A DNA stretch of 41,159 nt. It comes from Candidatus Liptonbacteria bacterium. Lineage in GTDB: Bacteria > Patescibacteriota > Minisyncoccia > UBA6257 > 2-01-FULL-56-20. Shown piece by piece: positions 18,019-26,464 of this stretch (position 1 is its first letter; every line of letters begins with the position of its first letter). The stretch lies in the NCBI GenBank assembly GCA_016204335.1, contig JACQKU010000003.1, positions 1 to 41,159 on the forward strand, in the 5' to 3' direction. The notes under the pieces are model-generated. The model did not search any database and was not told where the DNA came from. It saw only the letters and a list, made by a program, of their open reading frames with translations. Both the position numbers and the translations under genes were made by a program.

Positions 18019-18894
18019 ATGGCAGGAAGGATTCGGGGCGAGGTCCGTTTCAAAGAACCCCTCAGCTTCCACACATCTCTTCGAGTCGGCGGGCCGGCGG
18101 ACATCTTCATCGTTCCCTACGACCTGGGGGACATTCGGCTGGCTCTCGCTCTTGCGGAGCGGGAACAATTGCCAGTCGAGGTCATCGGCGGCGGCAACAA
18201 CCTCTTGTTCGGCGACCGTGGCTACCACGGCGTCGTTATCAAGATGGAAAAGTGCCTCGGCCTCGTTAAGTTCCATGGGGAAGAGGCGGTTGCGGGCGTT
18301 GGCGTGGAGCTCTCCGCGCTGATTCGGGAAGCGGTGGCGCTCAACCTCGGCGGTCTCGAATGCCTCATCGGCATTCCCGGGACCGTCGGCGGGGCAATCG
18401 CGATGAACGCGGGCAGTACGGAAGGGCGGCTCGGGGATTTCGTGTCGGCAGTGCATTTCCTGTACTCCGACGGGACACTGGGCGAGTTCAAGAAAGGAAA
18501 CGGCGTGCTAGGTTGCGATGAGTTCTGCGCGCCGCCCGGCGCCGTGCTCATTGAGGCGCGGATTCAGTTTCATCGGCGGCCGCAAGCTGAGATTCAAGAG
18601 GAGATAAAGCGGCGACTGAAAGAGAAGAAGACCGCGCAGCCCATAATGACCTCGGCGGGGTATATTTGGAAGAACCCTCTCGGCGAGGTCGCCGGGCGTC
18701 TCATCCAGAATGTGGGTCTGAATGGCAAGCGGCTCAACGGAGCCGAGATTTTCCGGACAAACCCGAACTTCATCGTCAACCGCGGCGAGGCGACTGCGGT
18801 CGACATCAAGGCGCTTATGTACATCGCGCGCGAGCGCGTCCAGGCGGAGTTCGGCATCGCGCTCGAGCCGGCAATCAGAATCATCGGTGACTGA
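18019..18894 (+). CDS. murB: UDP-N-acetylenolpyruvoylglucosamine reductase MurB
   Basis: 'TSLRVGGPADIFIVP', 'VIGGGNNLLFGDRGYHGVVI', 'LIGIPGTVGGAIAMNAG', 'AGYIWKNP'; ATG 18019 preceded by AGGAGAGG. Confidence 0.93.
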   Translation: MAGRIRGEVRFKEPLSFHTSLRVGGPADIFIVPYDLGDIRLALALAEREQLPVEVIGGGNNLLFGDRGYHGVVIKMEKCLGLVKFHGEEAVAGVGVELSALIREAVALNLGGLECLIGIPGTVGGAIAMNAGSTEGRLGDFVSAVHFLYSDGTLGEFKKGNGVLGCDEFCAPPGAVLIEARIQFHRRPQAEIQEEIKRRLKEKKTAQPIMTSAGYIWKNPLGEVAGRLIQNVGLNGKRLNGAEIFRTNPNFIVNRGEATAVDIKALMYIARERVQAEFGIALEPAIRIIGD

Positions 18895-18982
18895 CCCGCT
18901 TCGAAGGCGGCGGGCAGAAAACCGGGGGGTGTTGGAGGAATTCAACATCCCCCAACACTTTAAAAAATTATCTCAAATTTTT

Positions 18983-19282
18983 ATGACATTCAGAATCAAT
19001 AATCTTAATTACAATCTTACGGAACTTGTTCGGCGGCTCGGATACAGGCCTATCGGATACACGCCGCAGAATGAATTGAACTGCGTTCGGCCGCTCGGCG
19101 GCGACTATCCCCGTTTTCATATTTATCTTAAAGAGGACCCGCGCATAATCACATTCAACATCCATCTCGACCAGAAAAAACCTTCATATGAAGGCACGGC
19201 GGCTCACGCGGGCGATTATGAAAGCGATGCCGTGAAACAGGAAGTCGAGTGGCTCAAAAAAGTTATCTACGAGAGCGCCTGA
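18983..19282 (+). CDS. Hypothetical protein
   Basis: MTFRINNLNYNLTELVRRLGYRPIGY..., 99 aa; ATG 18983 chosen because the longer ORF-track version overlaps murB. Confidence 0.65.
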   Translation: MTFRINNLNYNLTELVRRLGYRPIGYTPQNELNCVRPLGGDYPRFHIYLKEDPRIITFNIHLDQKKPSYEGTAAHAGDYESDAVKQEVEWLKKVIYESA

Positions 19283-19288
19283 AGTTTC

Positions 19289-19744
19289 TCATTTTTCAAG
19301 CGCCTTTCGCGCGAAGAAACCAACGGCAATCGCGCCTCCGACGATGTCGTTAAACAAGTCCTTCAATGTGTCAAAATGAATTCCGCCGGGAGCGTTCAAT
19401 ATGGAGTATCGTTTGATAATCAGAACATCTGTGAAAAGTTCATAAAATTCCCAGAGCACGCCGACCAAAACAGTAAATCCTACGCCCAAAATTACGAAGG
19501 TCAAAAACGATTCGGTTTTTAGAAAATTGTGGCGAACGCGGAAGAGATAGACGAAAAGCGCGCCGATAAAGACGCCTCCCATTATATGCATTGGAATATC
19601 GAACCAAAAAACCGTGTAGTACCAGCCAAAAATGACTCCGCAATAGTGAAGCGGAGTTATTACGGCAATAATGCCAAGGAGAATAAGTTGAATCCAGCGT
19701 TGCATATAAGGTTCCATTCTACGCGTATAATCCACAATGGACAA
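19289..19744 (-). CDS. Small multi-pass membrane protein
   Basis: About four hydrophobic segments: 'WIQLILLGIIAVITPLHY', 'IMGGVFIGALFVYLF', 'FLTFVILGVGFTVLVGVLW', 'LFNDIVGGAIAVGFFA'. Confidence 0.7.
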   Translation of the reverse strand: MSIVDYTRRMEPYMQRWIQLILLGIIAVITPLHYCGVIFGWYYTVFWFDIPMHIMGGVFIGALFVYLFRVRHNFLKTESFLTFVILGVGFTVLVGVLWEFYELFTDVLIIKRYSILNAPGGIHFDTLKDLFNDIVGGAIAVGFFARKALEK

Positions 19745-19772
19745 GGAAAGCGGTGTGCTATAATAAATTCAA

Positions 19773-20813
19773 ATGGCAGTAAACCAGCAACTGAAAGATT
19801 ATATCGACCAACAGGTGAAAGTTGGCGTTCCGAATAATGTCATAAAAGCCGCCCTTCTTGAAACGGGATGGCGGGAAACCGATATCAACGAGGCAATGGC
19901 GCTTTTTGTTCCGTCCGCAGGCGCGGCGCCCGCCAAGCCGGCCGAGATGATTAAGCCGGTTGAAATCAAACCGATAGAAATAAAACCGATTGATTCGACC
20001 CAGCCTTCGCCAGCGGCTACGGCGGGCACAGCAGGCTCACCGCAGATAAAATCATCGTATTTTTCCCCGGTTCTCCCGAAAGTTTCTCCGGGTTCCGGCG
20101 CGCAGGAGAAACCAGCTCCGGTTTCATTTGTCACCAGCGATATTTTCCAGCCGAAAAACGAGTCCGCGTTTGAGACAAAAGGAATTGCTTCCCAAACGCC
20201 GTTTCCCGTGAACAAACCGCAGATTATTTCCGCGGCAGGAGGAATGGGAGCGGGACCAGGAAATAATTTTTTCAAAAAACAGATTGTGCCGATTGTTCTC
20301 GGAGCGGTCTCTATACTCCTTTTTGCCGGAGCGGGAATTCTTTACGCGCAAAATAGCGGTTTACAAAACAAAATTAATTCAATTAGCGTGGAAAGCTCGT
20401 CGCTTAAAACCAATCTCGATTTGCTCGCAAGCGATAAAAACGCTCTGACTGAACAAGTTGCAACGCTTAACCAAGCAGTGAATGATTTGAGCAATCAGCT
20501 TTCCATTTATGCGTCGCCGGCGGATGCTTCAAAGACACAGGAGCTTCCGATAACCATCAAGGGCGTTCTCGGCGGAGGAGGAAAAGCGGCTTATGTTCTC
20601 ACCACGAATAAAGATATTTTGGTTGCCGTGAAAAACTCGGGCGATTCCAGAGTGGACGGCGTCTTGAAACCGCTTCTCGGAACTCAAGTTGAAATTTCAG
20701 GCACTCATTTGCTCCGGTCGGATTCCGTCACCGTGACGGCCATAAACGGCGCGCCGCTCCCGCCGCTTGAGTCTGCAACCGCAACTAGCACGAAAAACGG
20801 CGCGACACCGTAA
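19773..20813 (+). CDS. Hypothetical TM protein with N-terminal UBA-like helical segment and Pro-rich linker
   Basis: 'LKDYIDQQVKVGVPNNVIKAALLETGWRETDINEAMALF', Pro/Ala linker, TM 'IVPIVLGAVSILLFAGAGILYA', coiled coil; TATAAT 8 nt upstream of ATG. Confidence 0.75.
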   Translation: MAVNQQLKDYIDQQVKVGVPNNVIKAALLETGWRETDINEAMALFVPSAGAAPAKPAEMIKPVEIKPIEIKPIDSTQPSPAATAGTAGSPQIKSSYFSPVLPKVSPGSGAQEKPAPVSFVTSDIFQPKNESAFETKGIASQTPFPVNKPQIISAAGGMGAGPGNNFFKKQIVPIVLGAVSILLFAGAGILYAQNSGLQNKINSISVESSSLKTNLDLLASDKNALTEQVATLNQAVNDLSNQLSIYASPADASKTQELPITIKGVLGGGGKAAYVLTTNKDILVAVKNSGDSRVDGVLKPLLGTQVEISGTHLLRSDSVTVTAINGAPLPPLESATATSTKNGATP

Positions 20814-20829
20814 TTTTTTTTAGTTTTCG

Positions 20830-22359
20830 TTACCCGGAATAGAATTCCGGAATAGTTGTTCTTTCGTAATATTGGCCCAAGCCGAGAATATCCGCTTCCC
20901 GCCACGGTTTTCCGATCAACTGAAACCCTATCGGCAAAGACGCTGATTTACGTTGACTTGACGCGGACTCACGCGGAAAATTTTCTGCGTTGGTCTGCGT
21001 ATAGTCCGCGTAGTTCCGCGCTGGTATGGCCAGGGCCGGCAGGCCAGCAAGATTCACTGGAATCGTAAAAATGTCCGACAGATACATCGAAAGCGGGTCT
21101 TCGGTTTTCTCGCCGATTTTGAAGGCAGGAGTCGGCGCGACCGGCGCCAGAATCGCGTCAACTTCTTTGAACGCCTCGTCAAAATCGTTTTTTATCAGCG
21201 TTCGTATTTGTTGCGCTTTTTTGTAATATGCGTCGTAGTAGCCCGAAGAAAGGACGAACGTGCCGAGAATAATGCGCCGTTTCGCTTCCTGTCCGAATCC
21301 CGCGCCACGCGTCTTAAAATAAACGTCCTTTAAACTTGTCGCTTGTCGCTTGTCGCTTGTCGCTTGCTCATATCTGATGCCGTCAAACCGCGCGAGGTTC
21401 GCGCTGACTTCCGCCGGCATAATGATGTAGTAGGTTGAAAGCGCGTACTTCGTATGCGGTAAGGAAATTTTTTTGAATTTAACGCCGAAGCCCTCGATGG
21501 TTTTCCTCGCCGACTCGACGGCAGTTTTTACTTCATTATTAAGTCCATCCACGAAATATTCTTCGGGCACACCGATTGTCAGCTCTTTTATTTTTACAAA
21601 GTCGGGATTCAAAAGTTCGTTTCCGTAATTGGTATCTGCACTGGTTGAATCCAAAGGGTCGTGTCCGCGGATGGCATCAAAAATTATTGCGGCATCTTCG
21701 ACAGTTTTTGTAAGCGGTCCGATTTGGTCCAAGCTTGACGCCATCGCAATCAAACCCGAACGCGAAACGGCGCCGTATGTCGGTTTCAGACCCACCACGC
21801 CGCAAAATGACGCTGGCTGGCGAATTGAGCCACCCGTGTCGGAGCCGAGCCCTGCGAGCGCGAGGTCAGCCGTCACTGCCGCGGCAGAGCCGCCGGACGA
21901 GCCGCCGGGCACCCGTTCCGGGTCGCGCGGATTTTTCGTGATTTGAAAAGCGGAGTTCTCGGTTGACGAGCCCATTGCGAACTCGTCCATATTCGTTTTT
22001 CCGAGAAATATTGCCTTTTCGTTTTTCAGTTTCTTTATGACGCCGGCGTCGTAGCTTGCAGTGTAGTGTTCAAGAATTTTTGAACCCGCTGTTGCCGGTT
22101 GGCCTTTAATCAATATGTTGTCTTTAACCGCGAGCGGAACGCCGGCAAGCATGCCGACGGATTCGTTTTTCGCCACCGCGGCATCAACTGTCTCCGCTTC
22201 CCGCATCGCATTTTCTTCGTTCAAGTTCAAATACGCGCCGATTTCCGGGTCGTGTTCTTTGATATTCGCGAAAAACGTCTGCGCTACTTCAAGCGCGGAA
22301 AACTTTTTCGCCAACAACCCGTCGTGGAACTTTTTGATAGTTAGAGTGTTAAGAGACAT
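20830..22359 (-). CDS. gatA: Glutamyl/aspartyl-tRNA amidotransferase subunit A
   Basis: Amidase signature 'GSSGGSAAAVTADLALAGLGSDTGGSIRQPASFCGVVGLKPTYG'; ends LPIGFQLIGKPW; start probably 22359. Confidence 0.96.
   Translation of the reverse strand: MSLNTLTIKKFHDGLLAKKFSALEVAQTFFANIKEHDPEIGAYLNLNEENAMREAETVDAAVAKNESVGMLAGVPLAVKDNILIKGQPATAGSKILEHYTASYDAGVIKKLKNEKAIFLGKTNMDEFAMGSSTENSAFQITKNPRDPERVPGGSSGGSAAAVTADLALAGLGSDTGGSIRQPASFCGVVGLKPTYGAVSRSGLIAMASSLDQIGPLTKTVEDAAIIFDAIRGHDPLDSTSADTNYGNELLNPDFVKIKELTIGVPEEYFVDGLNNEVKTAVESARKTIEGFGVKFKKISLPHTKYALSTYYIIMPAEVSANLARFDGIRYEQATSDKRQATSLKDVYFKTRGAGFGQEAKRRIILGTFVLSSGYYDAYYKKAQQIRTLIKNDFDEAFKEVDAILAPVAPTPAFKIGEKTEDPLSMYLSDIFTIPVNLAGLPALAIPARNYADYTQTNAENFPRESASSQRKSASLPIGFQLIGKPWREADILGLGQYYERTTIPEFYSG
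21335..21369. repeat. Period-7 tandem repeat (CTTGTCG)x4 inside gatA
   Basis: CTTGTCG copies at 21335, 21342, 21349, 21356 then CTTGCTC; encodes ATSDKRQATS in-frame. Confidence 0.9.
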
Positions 22360-22382
22360 GAGACATGAAACAAGGGACAAGT

Positions 22383-22745
22383 TTATTTTTCGAATAATCG
22401 AATAAAGCCAAAAAGCAATCGACCGACTTCTGATCTTAAGACAGTCAATTCTTCATATTCACTTTTTGCTATGTATCCCAGTTGCAATACAAGTTCAATA
22501 TAATATTCGAGTTCATTAAGTGAACCACGCGCGATATAAAGAAATTGAAGTTTGTCTTTCTTAGTTCTTCTGCCATATCCTTCTACTATATTTGCTGGAA
22601 CCGATACTGCGCACCGCCGCATTTGCGATATCAACCCGAATAGTTCCTCTTTGGGGAAAGTGCTGGTGGTTTTATAAACAACTAAAACCAACCCGTTTGC
22701 TTTTTGATATACATTAAGTTTTTTATAACCCTGATTATTTTCCAT
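22383..22745 (-). CDS. Four-helix bundle protein (23S rRNA intervening-sequence protein/S23 family)
   Basis: 'LNVYQKANGLVLVVYKTTSTFPKEELFGLISQMRRCAVSVPANIVEGYGR...FLYIARGSLNELEYYIELVLQLGYI'. Confidence 0.9.
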   Translation of the reverse strand: MENNQGYKKLNVYQKANGLVLVVYKTTSTFPKEELFGLISQMRRCAVSVPANIVEGYGRRTKKDKLQFLYIARGSLNELEYYIELVLQLGYIAKSEYEELTVLRSEVGRLLFGFIRLFEK

Positions 22746-22770
22746 GTCTCTTATTGCTTGTCTCTTGTCT

Positions 22771-23061
22771 CTATTGGAATACCGGCGGAACTTTCAAAAA
22801 TCCATCTTTGGATTCCGGAAAAGCGTCAAGACCCTCGCCAATATTGGTATTTTCCCGTTCTTCGTCTTCGCGAAATACATTTGTAAGCGAAGTACCCCCG
22901 TTCATTGGTTCGATATCAGACGTATTGAGCGACTTCAACTCCTCGAAATAATCAAGTATTTTTTTAAGGTCGCTTAGGAGCTTTTCTTCTTCTCCGGGAT
23001 TAAGTTCAAGGCGCGCCAATTCCGCCAGATGTTCGAGCGATTTTTTGTCTATTGAATCCAT
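22771..23061 (-). CDS. gatC: Glutamyl/aspartyl-tRNA amidotransferase subunit C
   Basis: 'LEHLAELARLELNPGEEEKLLSDLKKILDYFEELKSLNTSDIEPM'. Confidence 0.92.
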   Translation of the reverse strand: MDSIDKKSLEHLAELARLELNPGEEEKLLSDLKKILDYFEELKSLNTSDIEPMNGGTSLTNVFREDEERENTNIGEGLDAFPESKDGFLKVPPVFQ

Positions 23062-23065
23062 AATG

Positions 23066-24634
23066 TTATTGTAGCCGTTTTACAAGTTTTTTGAACTGCC
23101 TGCCGCGTTCCGTGTAATTTTTGAACATGCCGAATGACGCGCATGCCGGAGAGAGGAGTACCACATCGCCCGGCGCGCCGACCGCATGCGCCTTTTGAAC
23201 GATTTGTTTCATATTTTTGCAACCCTCGATTATGCGGACGCGCGGATTTTTGATATGTCGCTTGATTCGCGGCCATTCTTTGCCGACGCCGATAATCGCT
23301 TTCACGGTTTTTGAGCGCGAGATTACGCGTCCGAGGCGGGTAAAATCACTGCCTTTGTGAGAACCGCCGAGTATGAGCACTTTCGGCGCGCCGAATGCGG
23401 CAATCGCGACCTCGGCGGTTTCAGGCGTCGTGGCGTACGAGTCGTTATAGTATTTCACCCCTTTTATATCCGCGACGAATTCAAGCCGATGCTCAAGCCC
23501 TTTGAAATTATGAATCGCTTTTGCAATCGCGGTATTTTTAATCCCAAGGATTTTTGCGACCGTAATCGCGGCTCCGGCGTTTTCCCAATTATGCTCTCCA
23601 GGAATCTGCAATTCCCGAGTCGCGCACACTTTTTCTTTTTTCTTTCCGTTCCTGAACCAGAAATACCCGCGTTCGACACATGTTCCTTTTTTGACCCCCA
23701 CACCAAAACCTTTGGTGCGGGGGTGAACCTCCGTATTTCGCGAAAACGTAAACACGCGTGCTTTGGTTTTGCGAGCATACGACATGCTTTTGGGATAGTC
23801 CTTTGCGATGACGGCATAGTCGTTCTGCGATTGAAAGCGAACGATATTCGCTTTTGCCTCGGCGTATTCTTTGACATCTGCGTGCCAATCCAGATGTTCC
23901 GACGTGACCATAAGCGCCACCGCGATATGCGGCGATGTTCCGAGGTCCTGTAGCTGGAAACTTGAAAGCTCCAAAATTACATACGCTGATTTACGCAGAT
24001 TATTACGCACCTGCCCGTCCGAAGCCTGGCGAAGGCGGGGATTTTCGCTGATTTTGTATCCGCGTTTATCCGCGTTTTTATCCGCGAGTATCTGCGTGTT
24101 GAACAGAAGGTCCAACGCTGGTTTGCCGATGTTGCCCGCGAGATACGCGTCTTTACCGGCATCTTTCAGTATTTTGTAGATTAGAGAAGAAGTCGTGCCT
24201 TTGCCTTTGGTGCCCGTAACGCCGATGAGTATCGGTCGCTGACTTGCGCGGACTGAACGCGGACTTACGCTGAATAATTTCTGCGTTTGTCTGCGTCCGT
24301 TCAGCGTCATTCCGCGAAGCTCTTCAAAGAAGAGCTTAGTGGGACTTGATATTTCAACTCCGACTTTTTTCGCTTTTTGGATTTCGGGCGATAAGTAGGG
24401 GATGCCCGGCGAACGGAAAATAACGTCGAATTGTTTTAGGTTTTTTAAATAATTTTTTCCGAGTTGCGTTTTTACTCCGCGCGGAATTCGAATATCAATA
24501 TTTTTATCAAGCACCCAGATTTCATCTTTATCATCCGCGTTAATCTGCGTCTTTATCCGCTTTAATCTGCGATTTTGAAGGAACTTCAAAATAGATTGTC
24601 CTTCGCGCCCGAATCCGAGAATTGCGAGTTTCAT
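23066..24634 (-). CDS. murD: UDP-N-acetylmuramoylalanine--D-glutamate ligase MurD, with repeat-derived insertions
   Basis: 'IGVTGTKGKGTTSSLIYKIL', 'LMVTSEHLDWHADVKEYAEAKANIV', 'HRLEFVADIKGVKYYNDSYATTPETA', 'LSPACASFGMFKNYTERGRQF'. Confidence 0.92.
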   Translation of the reverse strand: MKLAILGFGREGQSILKFLQNRRLKRIKTQINADDKDEIWVLDKNIDIRIPRGVKTQLGKNYLKNLKQFDVIFRSPGIPYLSPEIQKAKKVGVEISSPTKLFFEELRGMTLNGRRQTQKLFSVSPRSVRASQRPILIGVTGTKGKGTTSSLIYKILKDAGKDAYLAGNIGKPALDLLFNTQILADKNADKRGYKISENPRLRQASDGQVRNNLRKSAYVILELSSFQLQDLGTSPHIAVALMVTSEHLDWHADVKEYAEAKANIVRFQSQNDYAVIAKDYPKSMSYARKTKARVFTFSRNTEVHPRTKGFGVGVKKGTCVERGYFWFRNGKKKEKVCATRELQIPGEHNWENAGAAITVAKILGIKNTAIAKAIHNFKGLEHRLEFVADIKGVKYYNDSYATTPETAEVAIAAFGAPKVLILGGSHKGSDFTRLGRVISRSKTVKAIIGVGKEWPRIKRHIKNPRVRIIEGCKNMKQIVQKAHAVGAPGDVVLLSPACASFGMFKNYTERGRQFKKLVKRLQ

Positions 24635-24859
24635 TAAGTTAATTTTAAAATAAATAGCGCAGAATTTTAATGAAGTAGTTCGGCGCCCGTTTTCTCAAAA
24701 TTCTTAATTTCCATTAGCGGAGATTTTAGTTTTTCGGGCGGCTATCGGAGCTCCGATTTGCTTGGTTCGCCGTAGGCGAAAAGGGGAGCGAGATACAGGC
24801 GAAAATTTCCATTGGAGAAATTTTATGTCGGCGCCCGAGAAATTAAAATCGAAGCGTGT

Positions 24860-24933
24860 TGCGGGGGCGGGAGTCGAACCCGCTTCAGAAGCTTATGGGG
24901 CTTCCCGGAAAAACCCTTCCCAACCCTCCCGCG
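24860..24933 (-). tRNA. tRNA-like gene with CAU anticodon (Met-type), atypical D-arm
   Basis: Minus strand CGCGGGAGGGTTGGGAAGGGTTTTTCCGGGAAGCCCCATAAGCTTCTGAAGCGGGTTCGACTCCCGCCCCCGCA; anticodon stem GAAGC-CCCATAA-GCTTC, T-arm GCGGG-TTCGACT-CCCGC, acceptor with C1:A72-like mismatch; D-arm does not fold canonically by eye. Confidence 0.55.
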
Positions 24934-24975
24934 CATTAGAAATAGCTTTGCGAGTCTTCGAGCTTAGCTTTTCTT

Positions 24976-24997
24976 ACCTGCCTGCCGGCAGGTAGGT
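24976..24997. repeat. GC-rich near-palindrome ACCTGCCTGCCGGCAGGTAGGT
   Basis: Inverted repeat around CTGCCGGCAG between the tRNA-like gene and tRNA-Met. Confidence 0.55.
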
Positions 24998-25136
24998 GCT
25001 CTGCCGTAGCTTTATGCGAAGGCGAGCTACGATTTTATGTCAGTAGAGTCCTCCGCCAAGGCGAGCTGGATAAGTATGTTTGAAATAAATCAGATTGTCA
25101 AAAAAATAAACTAATGGCAAAATAGAATTATCGTAT

Positions 25137-25208
25137 GTCAGGGTAGCTCAACGGTGGAGCAGGGCTTTCATAAGGCCAAGGTTGTGGGTTCGAATCCCAC
25201 CCCTGACA
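25137..25208 (+). tRNA. tRNA-Met(CAU) (or Ile2)
   Basis: Acceptor GTCAGGG/CCCTGAC, D-arm GCTC..GAGC, anticodon loop TTCATAA, T-arm GTGGG-TTCGAAT-CCCAC. Confidence 0.92.
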
Positions 25209-25211
25209 CAA

Positions 25212-25676
25212 ATGCCCCACATTCACGAGAAAATCGATTTTACCGTCTCCGCGCTTATTGTTCACAAAAACGCTGTTCTTTTGCGGAGGCACGATAAGTA
25301 TAAAATGTGGTACGGGCCGGGCGGGCATATCGAACTCGGCGAAGACCCGAACGAGGCGATTATCCGCGAAGCAAAAGAGGAAGTAGGGCTTAATATCAAA
25401 CTATTCAGTAATTCTTTTTCGTTCAGCGACAGCGCGCGCGAAAAAGAACTTATTCCGCCGCGATTTTTGAATCGCCACCATATTAGCGATACTCACGAAC
25501 ATATTGATATGGTTTATTTCGCGACCGCGGACAGAAACGATATCGCTCAAAGCAATAAAGAGCTAAGCGAAGAGATTCGCTGGTTTACAAAACAGGAACT
25601 GGAAGATGAAAAGCTCGAGATGCCGGAAAGAACCCGGCGTTACGCTTTAGAAGCGTTGAAAGAGTTGGCGGATTGA
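25212..25676 (+). CDS. NUDIX hydrolase
   Basis: Nudix box 'GGHIELGEDPNEAIIREAKEEVGL'; ATG at 25212 after the tRNA. Confidence 0.93.
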   Translation: MPHIHEKIDFTVSALIVHKNAVLLRRHDKYKMWYGPGGHIELGEDPNEAIIREAKEEVGLNIKLFSNSFSFSDSAREKELIPPRFLNRHHISDTHEHIDMVYFATADRNDIAQSNKELSEEIRWFTKQELEDEKLEMPERTRRYALEALKELAD

Positions 25677-25687
25677 GAAAGACAATT

Positions 25688-26458
25688 TCAAACTTTCTTC
25701 TTCAGCAAACTCAGCGCGAAAAACCCGGCGGCTACAACGACCACCGTGGGGCCGAGGTCCAAATTATAAGCGCGGGAAATTAAAAATCCGAAGACAACCG
25801 AGAGGACGCTTAAAAGCGCCGACGTGAAAATGAACGCGCCCAAGCTGTGAGTAAGCTGTCGCGCCGCGGATGCCGGAACGATGATTAACGCTCCGGCAAG
25901 GAGCGCTCCGAGGAATCGAAGGCCGGATAGGATAGTGAGCGAGAAGAGAAGCAGAAACCAGAGATTCAGCAGGCCGACGTTTATTTTTGTCGCAGACGCG
26001 AGTTCCGGAGAAAAGAGCCCTATAATCAATTTATCTTTCAACATCCATATGGCAACGATTACCGCGACGCTTGCCGCGATGCCGAATGCAAATTCGGGCG
26101 CAGAGATGCTTCCAAAGCCGCCGAAGAGAGCGTCAATCAGTTCTTCGTTTGAGCCGATGAGAAGCGCGCCCAAAGCGACCGAGCTCGCGAAGATTACGCC
26201 GATTGCCGCTTCAGTCGAGAGCGTTGTTTTTTTCTCAAGGTGCCAAATGAGCATGCTCCCCAAGAGGAGTGTTGCGCCGCCGCCGACGAGAGGATTGATG
26301 CTCCAAATTACCGCCAATCCCAAGCCGGGTATGGCGATGTGGGACATTACGTCGCCCGCAATCACGGTTCGTTTCATAAGCGCGAAACTGCCGATTACGC
26401 CCGCCGCCGCCGCTCCGGAAATCGCCAAGATAAGCGAATAAATTTCTCCTATTGTCAT
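25688..26458 (-). CDS. Metal (Zn/Mn-type) ABC transporter permease
   Basis: ZnuB/MntB-like: 'GVIGSFALMKRTVIAGDVMSHIAIPGLGLAV', multi-TM. Confidence 0.9.
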   Translation of the reverse strand: MTIGEIYSLILAISGAAAAGVIGSFALMKRTVIAGDVMSHIAIPGLGLAVIWSINPLVGGGATLLLGSMLIWHLEKKTTLSTEAAIGVIFASSVALGALLIGSNEELIDALFGGFGSISAPEFAFGIAASVAVIVAIWMLKDKLIIGLFSPELASATKINVGLLNLWFLLLFSLTILSGLRFLGALLAGALIIVPASAARQLTHSLGAFIFTSALLSVLSVVFGFLISRAYNLDLGPTVVVVAAGFFALSLLKKKV

Positions 26459-26464
26459 GATTTT

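Noticed and set aside
17923-18456. 177-aa minus-strand ORF and other large antisense ORFs over murB (18508-18948)
   Set aside because: Shadow ORFs of a GC-rich coding gene with clear MurB motifs on the plus strand
18925-18960. Rho-independent terminator after murB (GTGTTGG...CCAACAC)
   Set aside because: A hairpin is possible but there is no good T-tract and the next gene is co-directional; not convincing enough to list as a feature
24762-24995. 77-aa ORF containing AGAGVEPASEAYGASRK
   Set aside because: Typical spurious translation of the antisense of a tRNA gene
24860-25130. tmRNA (ssrA) suggested by GGGTTCGACTCCC
   Set aside because: An anticodon hairpin is present, the length is tRNA-like, and no tmRNA 5' domain or tag reading frame was found
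25128-25328. 66-aa minus ORF ending GWDSNPQPWPYESPAPPLSYPDIR
   Set aside because: Antisense translation of tRNA-Met; known kind of spurious ORF
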